Below, one piece after another: positions 32,286-42,718 of a stretch of 64,000 nucleotides of DNA (position 1 is its first letter; the number at the start of each line of letters is the position of its first letter). Under the pieces are notes generated by a model. The model worked only from the letters and a program-made list of their open reading frames with translations, searched no databases and had not been told where the DNA came from. Made by a program: the position numbers and the translations under genes. This stretch comes from Xiphydria camelus. Lineage: Eukaryota; Arthropoda; Insecta; Hymenoptera; Xiphydriidae. The stretch is from positions 32,953,250 through 33,017,249 of the forward strand of contig OY783192.1 of assembly GCA_963678675.1 (NCBI GenBank), read 5' to 3'.

Positions 32286-32493
32286 CACTGAAAGAACTCT
32301 TGATTAAGCTGACAAAATATTTTGAACGAATGCGAGCCGACAAAACGTTTTTTTGGAATCGAAAAATTCTTTAGCTAATTTCACGAAAATGTTGATAGCA
32401 CAGTTAAACATTTGGATAATCCAACAAATATTTTTTTAGATCATCAAATTAACTCAACAAAATTGTTTCGTTGGCTACTTTTTTCTCTCAATG
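32286..32493. mobile_element. Family C MITE, complete
   Basis: Flanked by TA (32284-32285 shared with M6, and 32494-32495). The ends are CACTGAAAGAACTC and TACTTTTTTCTCTCAATG. The subterminal CGAGCCGACAAAACGTTTTT and AAAATTGTTTCGTTGGCT are inverse. The same sequence makes the left half of the chimera at 3556. 208 bases, non-coding. Confidence 0.8.
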
Positions 32494-32641
32494 TATAGTT
32501 GGAATAACTACATTCTTTCATTTCATTCGATAAAATTCGTTTTTTTTTGGTAAATGTTAGTTAATTTAACTTCGTTGCTTTGTTTGGTTTGTTTCAACAA
32601 AAAATCTCGTCAAACGAATGGTGGAAGTATAGTGTCAACTA

Positions 32642-32880
32642 TACTGAGACAAAAATCGTTTAATTGAACTAAATTTTGATATTACGGGCGGACAACCAAA
32701 TATATAATTACTTGAACAAATTTAGTCGAAGCAGCCAAGTATCAAGTTACTTCGACTGAATTGTATTTGCTCAAACTACATATTTGTCAAAATAACTACT
32801 TATACGATATATTTAATTGGTCACCCGAGAAATTATGATTTGCAAAATTTACTTAAATCAAACGATCTGTTTTCTCAATG
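32642..32880. mobile_element. Family P MITE, single copy here
   Basis: After TA (32640-32641) the left end TACTGAGACAAAAATCGTTT pairs with the inverse of AAACGATCTGTTTTCTCAATG (32860-32880). TAATTGAACTAAATTTTG pairs with CAAAATTTACTTAAATCA. About 239 bases, AT-rich, non-coding. Confidence 0.75.
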
Positions 32881-33532
32881 CAGAAATAGGGTACCGTTAT
32901 ACCAGTCTTACCTCGACTTTTCAGTCCCTGAGACAAAAGTACCATATTCCGCTCTCGTACAGCGGCGATAATGAGGCGCGGAGTGACGCGAACGGGCTCC
33001 AAATTCGGCGCTGTTTTATTCCGCGTACAGCCGAGCGCCGCGGAGAAAATAACGGAAGAAGCCGAGGAGGCCTCTCGCCGTTCCGTTGGGCGTGGGACTC
33101 GTCGGGCATGCGCGTCGTTAATTACGAGACGCCAGAGTAACGTTTCAATAGATGATTGATGACCGCGCGCGATGCTCACCTAATCTCATCTCGCGCTCCT
33201 CCCGCGGCAGAAATCCATCCTGGAACAGGTTTACGCTAACCTCCGCTCTGATCGTCTTCGTCGTCGTCGTCGTACTCGGCTCTTCGCGTCTGTATTCCTT
33301 TACTCGACGCAAATAGAAAAAGTCGCAAACCCTTCGAGCTGATTGCGATGATTCTTACCACGGCGGTCGATTCTTCTTGTTTCGTTATTAATCCACGTCC
33401 GAGTGGAAAATTATTACATGGGACTGTGCACGGCTGCGGATCGATTCTAATAATACTTCAAGAGGAGAATACATTGCGAGCTAAAGGACATGGGAAAATG
33501 GGAGGAATTCATTCAAATTATCGTTTTTATAA
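32881..33532. other. Unique DNA, no gene recognised
   Basis: Overlapping plus and minus frames of 107-108 codons (32817-33179) extend into element P and are not called. Nothing else is seen. Confidence 0.5.
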
Positions 33533-33775
33533 TTGACCCGTTCGCTGCAACAACAACTTAAGTGGAGTTAAGGTTTTGTTGTAGATTTATTTATCTTCAC
33601 GTCCAGCGTCACATCAACTACATGCGGTACGGTATAAGTTACAGGGTTTCCGGTTAATTCTGAAAAGCCTGTAACTTGTACTGCATATAATTGATATGAC
33701 GCTGTACGTAAAAATCGATAAATCTATAATAAAAACTTAACTCGACTTGAGTCGCTGTTGCAGCGAACGGCTCAA
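33533..33775. mobile_element. Hairpin MITE M7
   Basis: The ends TTGACCCGTTCGCTGCAACA and TGTTGCAGCGAACGGCTCAA are inverse with one mismatch. Arms of about 115 bases pair with substitutions (GAGTTAAGGTTTTG against AAAAACTTAACTC; GTAGATTTAT against ATAAATCTAT; CCAGCGTCACATCAAC against GATATGACGCTG). The loop is near 33650. The whole 243 bases is a foldback. The TSD is unclear. Confidence 0.8.
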
Positions 33776-33786
33776 TTATTGCCGCA

Positions 33787-33847
33787 CACTGAGAGAAATA
33801 ATTGCTGGTTCAAAAAAAGTTTTCTTCAATCGAAAACATGTTATACT
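33787..33847. mobile_element. Family B left-end fragment
   Basis: CACTGAGAGAAATAATTGCT followed by AAAAGTTTTCTTCAATCG is a clean B terminus, after which the match stops. Downstream (33880-33935) are GTCAGGAAAAAGTCAGGAAA words like those in the 43458 tandem block. Confidence 0.75.
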
Positions 33848-35445
33848 CGTATAATGGGGGGCTACAGACTTGAAAAACAGGGAAATGTCAAAAAATTGAA
33901 TTCGTCAGGAAAAAGTCAGGAAAATCTAAGAGAATTTTGGATTTGCACTGAAAGTTACAAATAAAGTGCAATTTATTTCATGCAATAGTGATGTAGTTTC
34001 AAATATATCTCGAAGAGTTCATCTCTCAATAACCGAACGAATTAATATCGATAGGTGCGTAACGATTTCTTCCCATCGCACGTCGAGGCACGCTAATTGT
34101 ACCTCCCGAACCAATCGACGTGCCTCCATCGATCAATTCTTTCCCACACGACGCGCGTGCTAACGAAAATTGAGCGTTTCGAAACTCGGGCAGAAGCAGA
34201 CGCGCGCGGTCTTCGCGCGAGGACTGCGCCTTCGAAAACGTATACGTGCGTACGTAATTTATGCGTGTAAATTATAACGCCTCGGGAGAAGGAATCTATT
34301 CGTCGGTAAGAGCGTAGAAGCTGCTGGATGCCACGCGGCGAGGAGGAAGGCCCGAAAGCGGGGATACGATGACGATGACGACGACGACGATAATGGCGAT
34401 GGCGCTGATGATGGTGCTGATCGATCGAGCATCGACCTCCCCTTTGCATCGCTTCATTCTCACCGGATTTCGTCTTATAGCCGCTTATTAAAGCGGATTA
34501 AAAGTCAATTGCCTCCGCGAGAAATACACGATATATGAGGTACCTATGCGTATAACGCATCTCCTGTTCTCTCTTCCTTCCTATCGTCGAGAGAGAGAGG
34601 CATTGATTTTATCGCTTGCATCTCGGAGGAAGCGAGAAAAATCGAAGCGATATCGAACCACACGTAAATTAATAGCGCATCTTTTCAGCGAGAATTATAC
34701 CTATCTATACGGCTTCCACTACAAAGTTGCATATTACATGGTACGGGTTTCTTGATTGCGTCGCCGCGCAGAATTGCGATATCAATTTATAACCGTATGC
34801 AATTACGGTTTTACCCTTTTTTCCCTCTTCTCCTTCCCTGTTTTCGCCTCCTCTTACGAGCGTAAAAGGAGAAAAAGGGGTGTATGCGTAGGCGTAGAAG
34901 AGAAGGTGGACGACACGTGTGACCGTAGTTCGTAATGAGAGGCTGCGAAAGTCAAACTCGGTTATCGCAAGCCAAATTTCCAGCGGCTATCGTGCTCGGT
35001 GCTTTCGGCATCCCTCGGGTCCACAATCAAGAGAAACAGAGCAACGTGATGCGTTATTTCGTGGCGGAACACTCGACAATGCATTGCTGATGCAGTTGTA
35101 CTCGTTGCAGCTCTCGTTACTGACGTGTCACTTCGTATATAACAATTCCAGGCGTGGAAAATAAATTATTTCCACTGGGTAATGATATATTTGCTCATAT
35201 TTATATCATGAAATATCACCACTGCATATGTAGTAATACCTCTCACGATGCATTAACAGAGAAATGCAACTGGGATAAAATAGGATACTCGAGCTGACTC
35301 CTGCTTTCCGCTATAGGAATCACGATAATCAGGAGATAACTGGAGTGCTCCATTTTATTCAGCACTACTTGACTTATGCTACGGATAATAGATATTTGAT
35401 CGTAACCCCTTACATTTAATGATGCACAGACCCACGAGTAAAATC
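33848..35445. other. Unique DNA, no gene recognised
   Basis: Holds the GTCAGGAAAA words near 33895-33920 and a GAC/GAT trinucleotide patch at about 34366-34420. The 118-codon minus frame at 34093-34449 is His/Arg-rich from that patch and not called. Also an A/G-rich patch at 34850-34910. Confidence 0.5.
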
Positions 35446-35474
35446 TACACGCAGAAAAGAGTTTGCGGTAACTG

Positions 35475-35930
35475 CACGGAGAAAATTGAATAATAATAAT
35501 TACTATACTGGAATAGTCAACAAAAATATTGCATTGAATATTCTGTAGAATACACGGAGAAAATATTCCATTTGAAATTACCGACCGTACCGACAATATG
35601 AGACATTCTACATAACTTCTCTGAATAACTGCTGCAGACATATTTTTTGTTTCAGATGCTACGATGCAATTTTACGATGCTAGGGAAAAATACGTTCATA
35701 GCGGTTATTGAGAGAATTTATGTACTATAGAATGTTTCGTATTGTCGGTATGGTCCGGCTAAAAGATGCTGGCATCGTAATTTTAAATGGAATTTTTTCT
35801 TCATGCAGTAATCATCACTATTCAAATGATAATCATTATTATGCTGCAGATTATTCAACACAATATTGTCGAAGCTATCGTCTACTTATAGTCTTTGCAT
35901 GGTAATCGTTACTATTCAATTTTCTCCGTG
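35475..35930. mobile_element. Element X inserted in W
   Basis: Perfect 18-base inverted ends: CACGGAGAAAATTGAATA at 35475-35492 and its inverse at 35913-35930. A TG dinucleotide flanks both sides. Subterminal AATAATTACTATACTGGAAT pairs loosely with the right arm. Its middle is occupied by element Y. Non-coding. Confidence 0.8.
35553..35807. mobile_element. Element Y inserted in X
   Basis: After TA (35551-35552) the left end CACGGAGAAAATATTCCATT pairs with the inverse of AATGGAATTTTTTCTTCATG. The next words AATTACC and GTAATTTTAA pair, as do GACAATATGAGACATTCTA and AGAATGTTTCGTATTGTC further in. About 255 bases. Its end is close to X's for the first 13 bases, so Y and X may be sister families. 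Confidence 0.7.
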
Positions 35931-36023
35931 TGGTAACCATTCTCATAATCCGTATGATAAGATAGAATTATTGCGGCATATGACATTCTATAAATACACA
36001 TGTCGATACTAGTAATAAACCCG

Positions 36024-36297
36024 TCTGGAAGTTCCGCAGACGAAAGAAGATGGGAAACGTAGATGCAAAAGATATGGAATGATTGTAGATTATGCGCAAT
36101 CTTTGCCAAAAGTCCATTTTTCTCTTCAATTTAAACCTATAACACAACGTGAAATTGTAAATTAACAATTCGTCAAAAAATGGAGAACTTAATCTTTAAA
36201 GTGGTACCTCATTTATCGTTTTTTAATTTTGTATGAAGGAAGAAAATGGATTTGACACCAGAAAAATCACCTTCCAGAAATAATACACAAGATTTAC
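36024..36297. mobile_element. Repeat R, copy 2, in W
   Basis: Matches R1 (15560-16083, opposite strand) from GGAAGTTCCGCAGACGAAAG to AAATCACCTTCCAGAAATAA. It lacks both insertions found in R1 and therefore supplies their empty sites: GAAACGTAGATGCAAAAG and GGAGAACTTAATCTTTAAAG. It sits between W segments. Confidence 0.75.
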
Positions 36298-36408
36298 TAA
36301 AAGTATTGTTACATTTGCTATACTCTTAGTAAACGTCATATATGCCGTAATAATTCAATCTTTCCACATAGACTTTGAGAATGATTACCGTAAATTGTGT
36401 TCTCCATA

Positions 36409-36730
36409 TACCATTTTTTCTTTCCCAAAACTATACGCACGCGATACTCGTCAACAGAAGGTTCAACGCCGCTTCCAAATATCCAAGATCGACGATCACC
36501 TCGCGCGATCGGTGATCGCCTCCCCCCGCCGCCGAAATATCCCGGGCGCGGTCGGAGGATCGATAAAAATGCGCGCGCGAGGATCGCTAACGAGACGAGC
36601 CCTGAAATCCGTACGCGGATGATGACGCGCGAGCGCGCGTTCCCGGCCGATCGGCGAAGAGGAAAAAGAGGAGCGAAAGAACTCGTTACGCGCGGAGCGA
36701 GAGGCGGCTTGCGGTCGCGGGCGGGGAGCG

Positions 36731-36761
<31 letters not shown>

Positions 36762-37482
36762 GGGGATTCGATCTCGCGGTTTCGTATATACGCGCGGATC
36801 GAGATTTCCTCCGCGAGGGCCAAGGATCACCGGGAGGGTGGGAGCGGGCGGACGACGATCCATCCGTCGATCGATCGATCGAAACGTCCGACCGTGCAAC
36901 GTCACGTTTCCAGTCGCTCGTCCGCGCAATCGTAAATCCTGCGGGAACTCGAGTAAGAAGTTCGGGTTGCGGTCGGAGAGGGAATCATTTTTGCGGGGCC
37001 GTGGGCCGTAAACGAGCTCTCTCCCTCTCTCTTCGGGATCCCTGTTCGCGGTTCCCTCCGCGGCGCTTCTGCGCCCGCGTTTGCCGCTTCTCTGCCTTCT
37101 GCTTCTTCTGAAGCGAAGGCTTCTTCATCCTCCTCTCGCGCGGCGCTCGTTCCCTCCGTCGTGACTCAAACTGCGAGGAGGAGGAGGATCGTTTCGTGTT
37201 TTCGTACGGTGTACAGGTATACCGCGCCGTCCTTCGCTCCGAGTTTACACGCGATCTCTCGCGACTTCGCTGCGCGCGCGCGCGCTGCGCTGAAAAAACA
37301 GAGTCGCTCTGACAGCCAGAGTTCTGGCTCCCAGAGCCAGAACACAGGCTTTTGATGACAGCGATCCCATCGTAAAGCTAGTACAACTGACTAGAGAGAG
37401 CTTTGTCCTTACGTAGGTTAATTTCTCGAAAGAAACGGTATCGCTGCAGGAGCTGAACAGTTGATTTTTTCCACAGCGTCAC

Positions 37483-37541
<59 letters not shown>

Positions 37542-37791
37542 TGTGTATTTAGCGCGCAACAGGAAGCAGAGACTTCTCTCTGTAGATAGTATAGCTAAGG
37601 CAACTGACACATCGCGATCACAACAATGAGCATAGCTGCCACAGCCGAATCAGAGACGCTTACTGAATCTGTACAAAATATTGTCTCCACGAGCTTCGCG
37701 TATCCTTCTCCGAACTCAACGTATCTTTACAATAGCAAATACGTTAATAGTTAAATTAAAGTTGCTAATATAGCGATACTTTTCGTTCATG
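36409..37791. other. CpG-rich DNA with (CCG)n and a short hairpin
   Basis: (CCG)n lies at 36734-36762. A perfect 10-base stem, GTTCTGGCTC with GAGCCAGAAC and a 3-base loop, is at 37321-37343. Frames of 197 and 204 codons on opposite strands read through the triplet repeat and are not called. Confidence 0.55.
37486..37539. repeat. (AG)n microsatellite, longest in window
   Basis: About 27 uninterrupted AG units followed by four GT units. Simple sequence. Confidence 0.95.
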
Positions 37792-37793
37792 TA

Positions 37794-37950
37794 CACTCAA
37801 AAAAATTTGGCCACAACTAGAAAATTATAGTAATTGCAGTGATAATTTTCTTCGCAATAGCAAGAATTCTTGCTACGCTAGCAATATTTTTCTAGTTGTG
37901 TCTGAGGCAGCCAGAAATATAGCTGGATTAGCTAAATACTTTTTTCAGTG
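37794..37950. mobile_element. Small TA-flanked MITE AA
   Basis: Flanked by TA (37792-37793, 37951-37952). The ends CACTCAAAAAAATTTGG and AAATACTTTTTTCAGTG are a short inverted pair. The interior has CACAACTAGAAAAATTA-like and TTTTTCTAGTTGTG words (37812 and 37892) that are inverse, and a CAAGAATTCTTG palindrome. 157 bases. Confidence 0.7.
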
Positions 37951-38158
37951 TAGTAATACGTTTTGCAACTAGAGTGGAATGTACTCAGCGATATTTAAGA
38001 TTGCTGTAGACATCATACTTTTTTTTTCAGTGTGCCGTGGAGAGAGCGGTAGGATAAATATAATACTCTCGCGCGCACCGGAAGCGTTCCTCTTGCGCGA
38101 AGTCTCGGTATCATGTGACCGCGCGTCCTTCGGTCCAATCAGATATACCGGGATGACA

Positions 38159-38565
38159 ATGGGCATGTTCACAACTTTTTGTACAACTGTTTAAAGTGCA
38201 TGAATCGGAAGATTAGGGTATTAAAGTAATGTAGGTAAAAAATGGGTCATGAAAAAAATGTTTTTCCATTATTTTTGAGATGTTAAAAAAGGCATTCGTT
38301 TTAAAGCGTCGTACTTTCACCGCCATATTAACTGACCAATCAGAGTCGGGCAACAGATTCCCCACCATTCACAAACCCGGGTTTGGGCCCTTGCCAATGG
38401 CTTTAGTGACGTCACTAAGGATTTCGTTTGAATCGAAGTCAAACTTTAAACATTAAAAAAAAAAGAAATTAGTGCTCAGAAAAAGAAAATAAACACATCT
38501 TATTAATAAGCACAAAAAGTATTAACGAATGAGCAAAACAAAAACAAAATCGTGAACATGCCCAT
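38159..38565. mobile_element. Element M8 with ATGGGCATGTTCAC ends
   Basis: The ends ATGGGCATGTTCACAA (38159) and TCGTGAACATGCCCAT (38550-38565) are inverse. The 407-base body has no other clear symmetry, so it is not a foldback. It contains CCAATCAGAG, an AGTGACGTCACT palindrome near 38405, and an A-rich tail-like tract (38452-38465). The TSD is not clear. The superfamily is not recognised. Confidence 0.7.
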
Positions 38566-39310
38566 TCATATAACCAACGTTAGTTATCAAATTGCAACAA
38601 GGAGAACGACATTCGCGTAACTGCAAAAAATATTTGTGAGAAAACCGAGTTTTGCAATTAATAATTCTCATCCTCGTTGATCACGCTGCTCGTGCGGTCT
38701 TTCCGCGTCTTGAGAAGTGCATCACGCGCGCGCAAAAAATAACTAACGGTACCGCGAAAATTGCGGATAATCATTCGCGGATCGCGATGCACTTTGAAAC
38801 ATGCTCCCATCGCTGCAAACAGCGCGAATCGCCGCGAGCTCGACTGCAGCGGAGAGACGGAACGCGCGCGCGCGCGCGGAGAGATTCCGGGTATAGGCGT
38901 ACAGTTGCGTGCGCTTCCCTCGCGCGCGGAGTTCCTCACGTGCAACCTATTACTCAACGTCGTCGGCGCAATTAGCATAATAATATCTGTAACTCGCGGT
39001 TGCGGTGAGGTATAACTAATTACCGAGTCGTTAGTCGGGAGAGGCGCGTATTCGACAGGCCGCGGAGTGCGGCGATCGCCGCGCGGCATCCCTGAAATGT
39101 CAATTTATTGGACGGACCGCGCGCCGTGGATATTGAGATGTCAAGGATCGACGTATCGCGTGTGCCTCGGGTTTTCGATGACGTCAGTTTTCAGCCTATA
39201 TTCGAGTAGTGCTACTTTATTTCGCTTCTTTTTTCCCAAAGTAATCGGGAGCATACTTTATATCCATTCAAGGCTAAAAGACGAAATTATCTGACGTAAT
39301 TTTCGCTCTC
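38566..39310. other. Unique DNA, no gene recognised
   Basis: (CG)8 at 38863-38878. A 143-codon minus frame and a 107-codon plus frame overlap and show no domain. Confidence 0.5.
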
Positions 39311-39790
39311 CGCGGAAAGGCTGATGTAATAAATTTTATTCTGTTTTTAATAAAAGAGGTAGGTACGTATAATGGTTTTCCAGTGTTCCTATCGTGCCGA
39401 AGAACAATTTTTCCTTAGAAATTAGTAAATTGTAGTGCAAATTAACACAATTTAATGTTCTGAGAAGAAAAATTACTCTATTGCACACCGGGAAAAATAA
39501 TTGGGTTAAAATGACAAAACGTATCGAATTAAACGAGATTATTTATTCTAACCAAAATACTGGTGAGTTGAGCAAATATCAAGTTATTCTTACCGAAAAG
39601 TCATCAGTCAAACCAAACACACAGATGGAGGATCTATATTTCATCAATCAGTTTGGTCATTATCTCCAAGATTTTGGTTAAATTGACTAAATTATTTTTT
39701 TCACCGCACTCTAAAATCCTCCGAAAACCCTTATACGTACCTTTTTTTATTGTAAACGCAGTAAATTTTACTGATATCAGTTTTTCTTGT
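39311..39790. mobile_element. Family J element split by an A element
   Basis: The left part CGCGGAAAGGCTGATGTAAT through GCCGAAGAACAATTTTTCC and CAATTTAATGTTCTGAG matches J1. The right part, after the A element, has TTTACTGATATCAGTTTTTC, matching J2. Total J sequence without the insert is about 256 bases. Confidence 0.8.
39486..39709. mobile_element. Family A MITE inserted in J3
   Basis: It starts CACCGGGAAAAATAATTGGG and runs through AAATGACAAAACGTATCG, TTCTAACCAAAATACTGGTG, TGGAGGATCTATATTTCATC and AAGATTTTGGTTAAATTGAC to a decayed right end. A CA dinucleotide lies on both sides, perhaps the target duplication. A 66-codon frame inside has no domain. Confidence 0.8.
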
Positions 39791-40303
39791 AATGACAAAT
39801 TTATATGAAAAAAAAAAACGACGCGATCGAAGCTTCAACATGTTAGATCGTTGCTTCATATTCCTCCTCCGACTCTGATTAAAATTCACATAATTACCAC
39901 GTAGAAAAACGATTAGGTACGTCCGCGTATAAACGGATTATAGTTCTGAGCCACAAGTCTTACAGTTCCACGAACAATTATCATTACTGGGTACATTAAA
40001 ATCACCGTACGTGAAAGAACGCGTTTCTACCGCGTCCCTCGCGGCCCATATACGCTACTTCCGGTGTCCAGTGACCGCGTATAGGTAGGCACCTCTATCA
40101 ATATCCGCATACAAGATCGATTCTCGTATACCGCGTGCCCAGGCGCCGCGGCGCGGCCCTCCGCGGAGGTACAAATTATACGAGGCAAGATTTATCGCTT
40201 CTCGCTAATTTATGCACGCACGCGGATGAGTCCTCCGACGATAGGTGCGGTCGTATACCTGCAGCGTATTCATCGCGTCTTACTTGCATCGTCGTCGTGT
40301 CTG
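39791..40303. other. Unique DNA, no gene recognised
   Basis: Short frames only, with several GGTAC words. Nothing recognised. Confidence 0.55.
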
Positions 40304-41013
40304 CACTGAGAGAAATAATTGTTACCTAGTGCCGACAAAATGTATTCTTTAACCAAAAACACGATGTATAATAATTCCAGAATCAAGCTATGGTTTTCTT
40401 CGTGCAAGGAAATATTTGATAGGCTCGAGTAATTGTTTCTTACGCTGAAAGAGAGAATTTATTGTCCCAACGAAGGTATACTTGAATCAAGAATATGTAT
40501 TCTTCGACCATATCGAGAAGACAGTTTATTAACGGTTAATAAATGTAATTTCAAATACGATGAAATAAATATTTCATTAGGTCAGATTATGATAATTATC
40601 ATAGAATTTTCATGATAATTATCATAATTTGGCAGCAAATGGTCAACGCTCGTATAACATAATAATTCAACTTTGAAAGTCGTCGCTCTGGACAATTCTA
40701 ATTTTGATTTATGACACTATTGCAGCAAACGTGCGATATGTCAATCAGGTATATTACAATATATATTTCATTCAAATGATTACCTCAACAAATTTAATCG
40801 CGCCAAATAAATATCGTAATTAGTTAATGAATATTTGCTTGATCCAATAGAATGTTTATTTCGTCATATTTAAATAAACATTTATTAACTACAATAAACT
40901 GTTTTTTCAGTGCAAAAGTCCGTGTTCTTAACAATTTTTTATGTCATATATGTTCTTGGCTCAAGAAATATTTTCTTGACACTAGCAATTATACAATAAT
41001 ATTTCTCTCGGCG
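40304..41013. mobile_element. Family B MITE split by an E element
   Basis: The left end CACTGAGAGAAATAATTGTT continues through AAGCTATGGTTTTCTTCGTG, GAGAATTTATTGTCCCAACG and ATTCTTCGACCA (to about 40510). After element E it resumes GTCCGTGTTCTTAACAATTT and ends ACTAGCAATTATACAATAAT then ATTTCTCTCGGCG. Without the insert it is about 308 bases. Confidence 0.8.
40511..40912. mobile_element. Family E MITE, longer copy, in B
   Basis: The ends CGAGAAGACAGTTTATTAAC and AATAAACTGTTTTTTCAGTG are inverse. Compared with 4624-4889 it has an extra block of about 175 bases (about 40583-40758) that starts with a TTATGATAATTATCAT hairpin. TTTCATTCAAATGATTACCT and GTTAATGAATATTTGCTTGA are E landmarks. Non-coding. 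Confidence 0.75.
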
Positions 41014-41844
41014 TGGACCGTCGGAGAGGCTGCGAGCGCAATGTCTTTTACAGAATTCTTGGGGCGTTGTATCCGTCGAACATCCGCGTAAGGACCCGGC
41101 TATGAATCCTGAATTCGTTTCCACCTTAGACCGTCCCCGTCGCGCGCCTCGCTGAGAGCAATAGAGAGATCTCTTCTCGGCGTTATCCCACGGACCAATC
41201 GGATTTATCGAGGTGCCGGGTCGACGAGGTTAATAGCGTCCTCCTCGGCGATATCTCAGTCGCGTACATACCTATATTCGAAGTCGCACGCGGCCAGAAG
41301 TAATGAATCGGCGTTATTTACAGACCGTTTAGCCGCTGCGTCATTTCTCGCGCCGCGCGAAAACTCGCATCCCGGGCGCGACGCGGAGAAAAATCGCATT
41401 TTCGACGCGTCCGCGCGCGATGCCGCTGTGGCGGCTCTTCCTACCCGGCGACACATTCCGCCCGGACTTATTTACGAACCGCGGAACTAAATTTCCCCCT
41501 AATCCATTCGTCGCGGTCGACGCAACGGCGTTGGCGCGCCTGCCCTGCGCGTAAGTCCGCGTGCTCTTTCCTTTTCCGTAATTTAGCTTCGGCACGCGGT
41601 CGTGGATCGCGTTTCTCCTTTATCTCTTCCGTCTCTTCGGGGTCGTTAACATACATATGTGCGCGCGCACGCGAGATAGATTAGGATTAGATTGGATTTC
41701 AGCGAATCGGAAACATCCTTCGCGGTCCTCTAATCGCGTCGATTTATAGTTTTCCTGGCTTTCGCTGCGGTTCTAGGAATTTTCGAAATCGCCTTTCACG
41801 CGTCACACAAGCTTCTATTTTTATCTTCGCCGACCCAAATGCGA
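41014..41844. other. CpG-rich DNA, no gene recognised
   Basis: Minus frames up to 84 codons without domains. Nothing else is recognised. Confidence 0.55.
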
Positions 41845-41988
41845 AGGGGTCATTCATTAATCACGTTGCGCAGTATTTGGCCATTTTTGACTCCCTCCCT
41901 TCTTTCTTACCCTGACAATTGACTTAACTCCCTCCCCTTCTTCTTCCCCTCTCCCTTAAAGTGCGTCACGTAGTTTATGGATGGCCCT
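41845..41988. mobile_element. Short MITE BB
   Basis: The ends AGGGGTCATTCATTAATCAC and TAGTTTATGGATGGCCCT are inverse over about 27 bases with a few mismatches (GTTGCGC against GCGTCAC). The middle is pyrimidine-rich. The TSD is obscured because a family F element begins two bases later. Confidence 0.65.
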
Positions 41989-42189
41989 ACCCAGGCAGAA
42001 CATTTTTTTTATGGATTACATACATATACTCCATATATAGAGTTCTATATAAACCATACAGACTATATATTATGAATTATGTAATAATTTATAAGATTGT
42101 CCAAAAAATCCATGCCGGACCAAAACCCAGGCGAAAAAATTCTATCTGGATTCTATAGGATTAAGTCCTATATATAATAGATTCTATAT

Positions 42190-42545
42190 GAATTGAAGGG
42201 GTCAGAAGCAAAGGGATATATAAGTGCTTAAACTGAAAATGTTCAAAATCTGCATTCAAAGTTATTAAGTTTTCAGTGATTTTTAGCTGCAAACAAAAAA
42301 TCAGTTTGATGTCAGTCTTGTACCCACGCAGAGCAAGTTTTTAAAGAAATATAAAACTAAACACAGTTTTAATATTTAGAATCTCTAGGTACTTATCTCA
42401 TTTTCTCATAAAAATACACTTGTACCCGTTTGCTTCAATTCTATATAAACCATATATCGACTAAACACAGTTTTAATATGTAGAATCTCTAGGTACTTAT
42501 CTCATTTTCTCATAAAAATACACTTGTACCCGTTTGCTTCAATTC
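42190..42545. mobile_element. Element CC inserted in F
   Basis: The short inverted ends GAATTGAAG and CTTCAATTC bound a block foreign to F. The right part is present twice because of a 104-base tandem duplication. TTTCAGTGATTTTTAGCTGC and TGTACCCACGCAGAGC lie in the unduplicated part. Non-coding. Boundaries are moderately sure. Confidence 0.6.
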
Positions 42546-42563
42546 TATATAAACCATATATCA
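42356..42563. repeat. 104-base near-perfect tandem duplication
   Basis: Unit 1 is 42356-42459 and unit 2 is 42460-42563. I see only two differences (TATTTAG versus TATGTAG, and the last-base region TCGACT versus TCAACT). Each unit contains the right end of element CC plus 18 bases of flanking family F sequence, so the duplication happened after CC had inserted. Its near identity implies it is recent. Confidence 0.9.
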
Positions 42564-42718
42564 ACTATACATGGATTATATAAAAATTTAAAAGATTATT
42601 CAAATAATCCATACATAGTCTATATAATTATGGTTTGTACAGAAATCATACATAATCCATATAGGACCAAATTCATACGTAGACTGTATGCAAATCATAT
42701 AGAGCTTTTTCACCTGGG

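Larger units (their letters stand above)
35448..36406. mobile_element. Family W MITE split by two insertions
   Basis: The left end CACGCAGAAAAGAGTTTGCG follows TA. After element X it resumes TGGTAACCATTCTCATAATC and GATAGAATTATTGCGGCATA. After repeat R2 it resumes TTACATTTGCTATACTCTTA and ends ATTCAATCTTTCCACATAGA through GTGTTCTCCA. The uninterrupted copy at 49809-50099 gives the same order. It is the outermost layer of a four-element nest. Confidence 0.75.
41990..42718. mobile_element. Two family F copies, the second interrupted
   Basis: The first copy starts CCCAGGCAGAACATTTTTTT and breaks off by about 42122. The second starts CCCAGGCGAAAAAATTCTAT at 42126 and ends CATATAGAGCTTTTTCACCT then GGG. 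Its left arm stops at 42189, where element CC intervenes, and F resumes after 42545. The arms carry the usual CATATATAGTC/GATTATAT words. Confidence 0.75.

Noticed and set aside
36336..37011. 197- and 204-codon frames on opposite strands
   Set aside because: Both read through the (CCG)n run to give poly-Ala and both are Arg-rich. Mutual overlap on opposite strands argues against either.
37321..37343. 10-base perfect stem resembling a transcription terminator
   Set aside because: No T-run follows and the window is eukaryotic. Kept only as a small hairpin.
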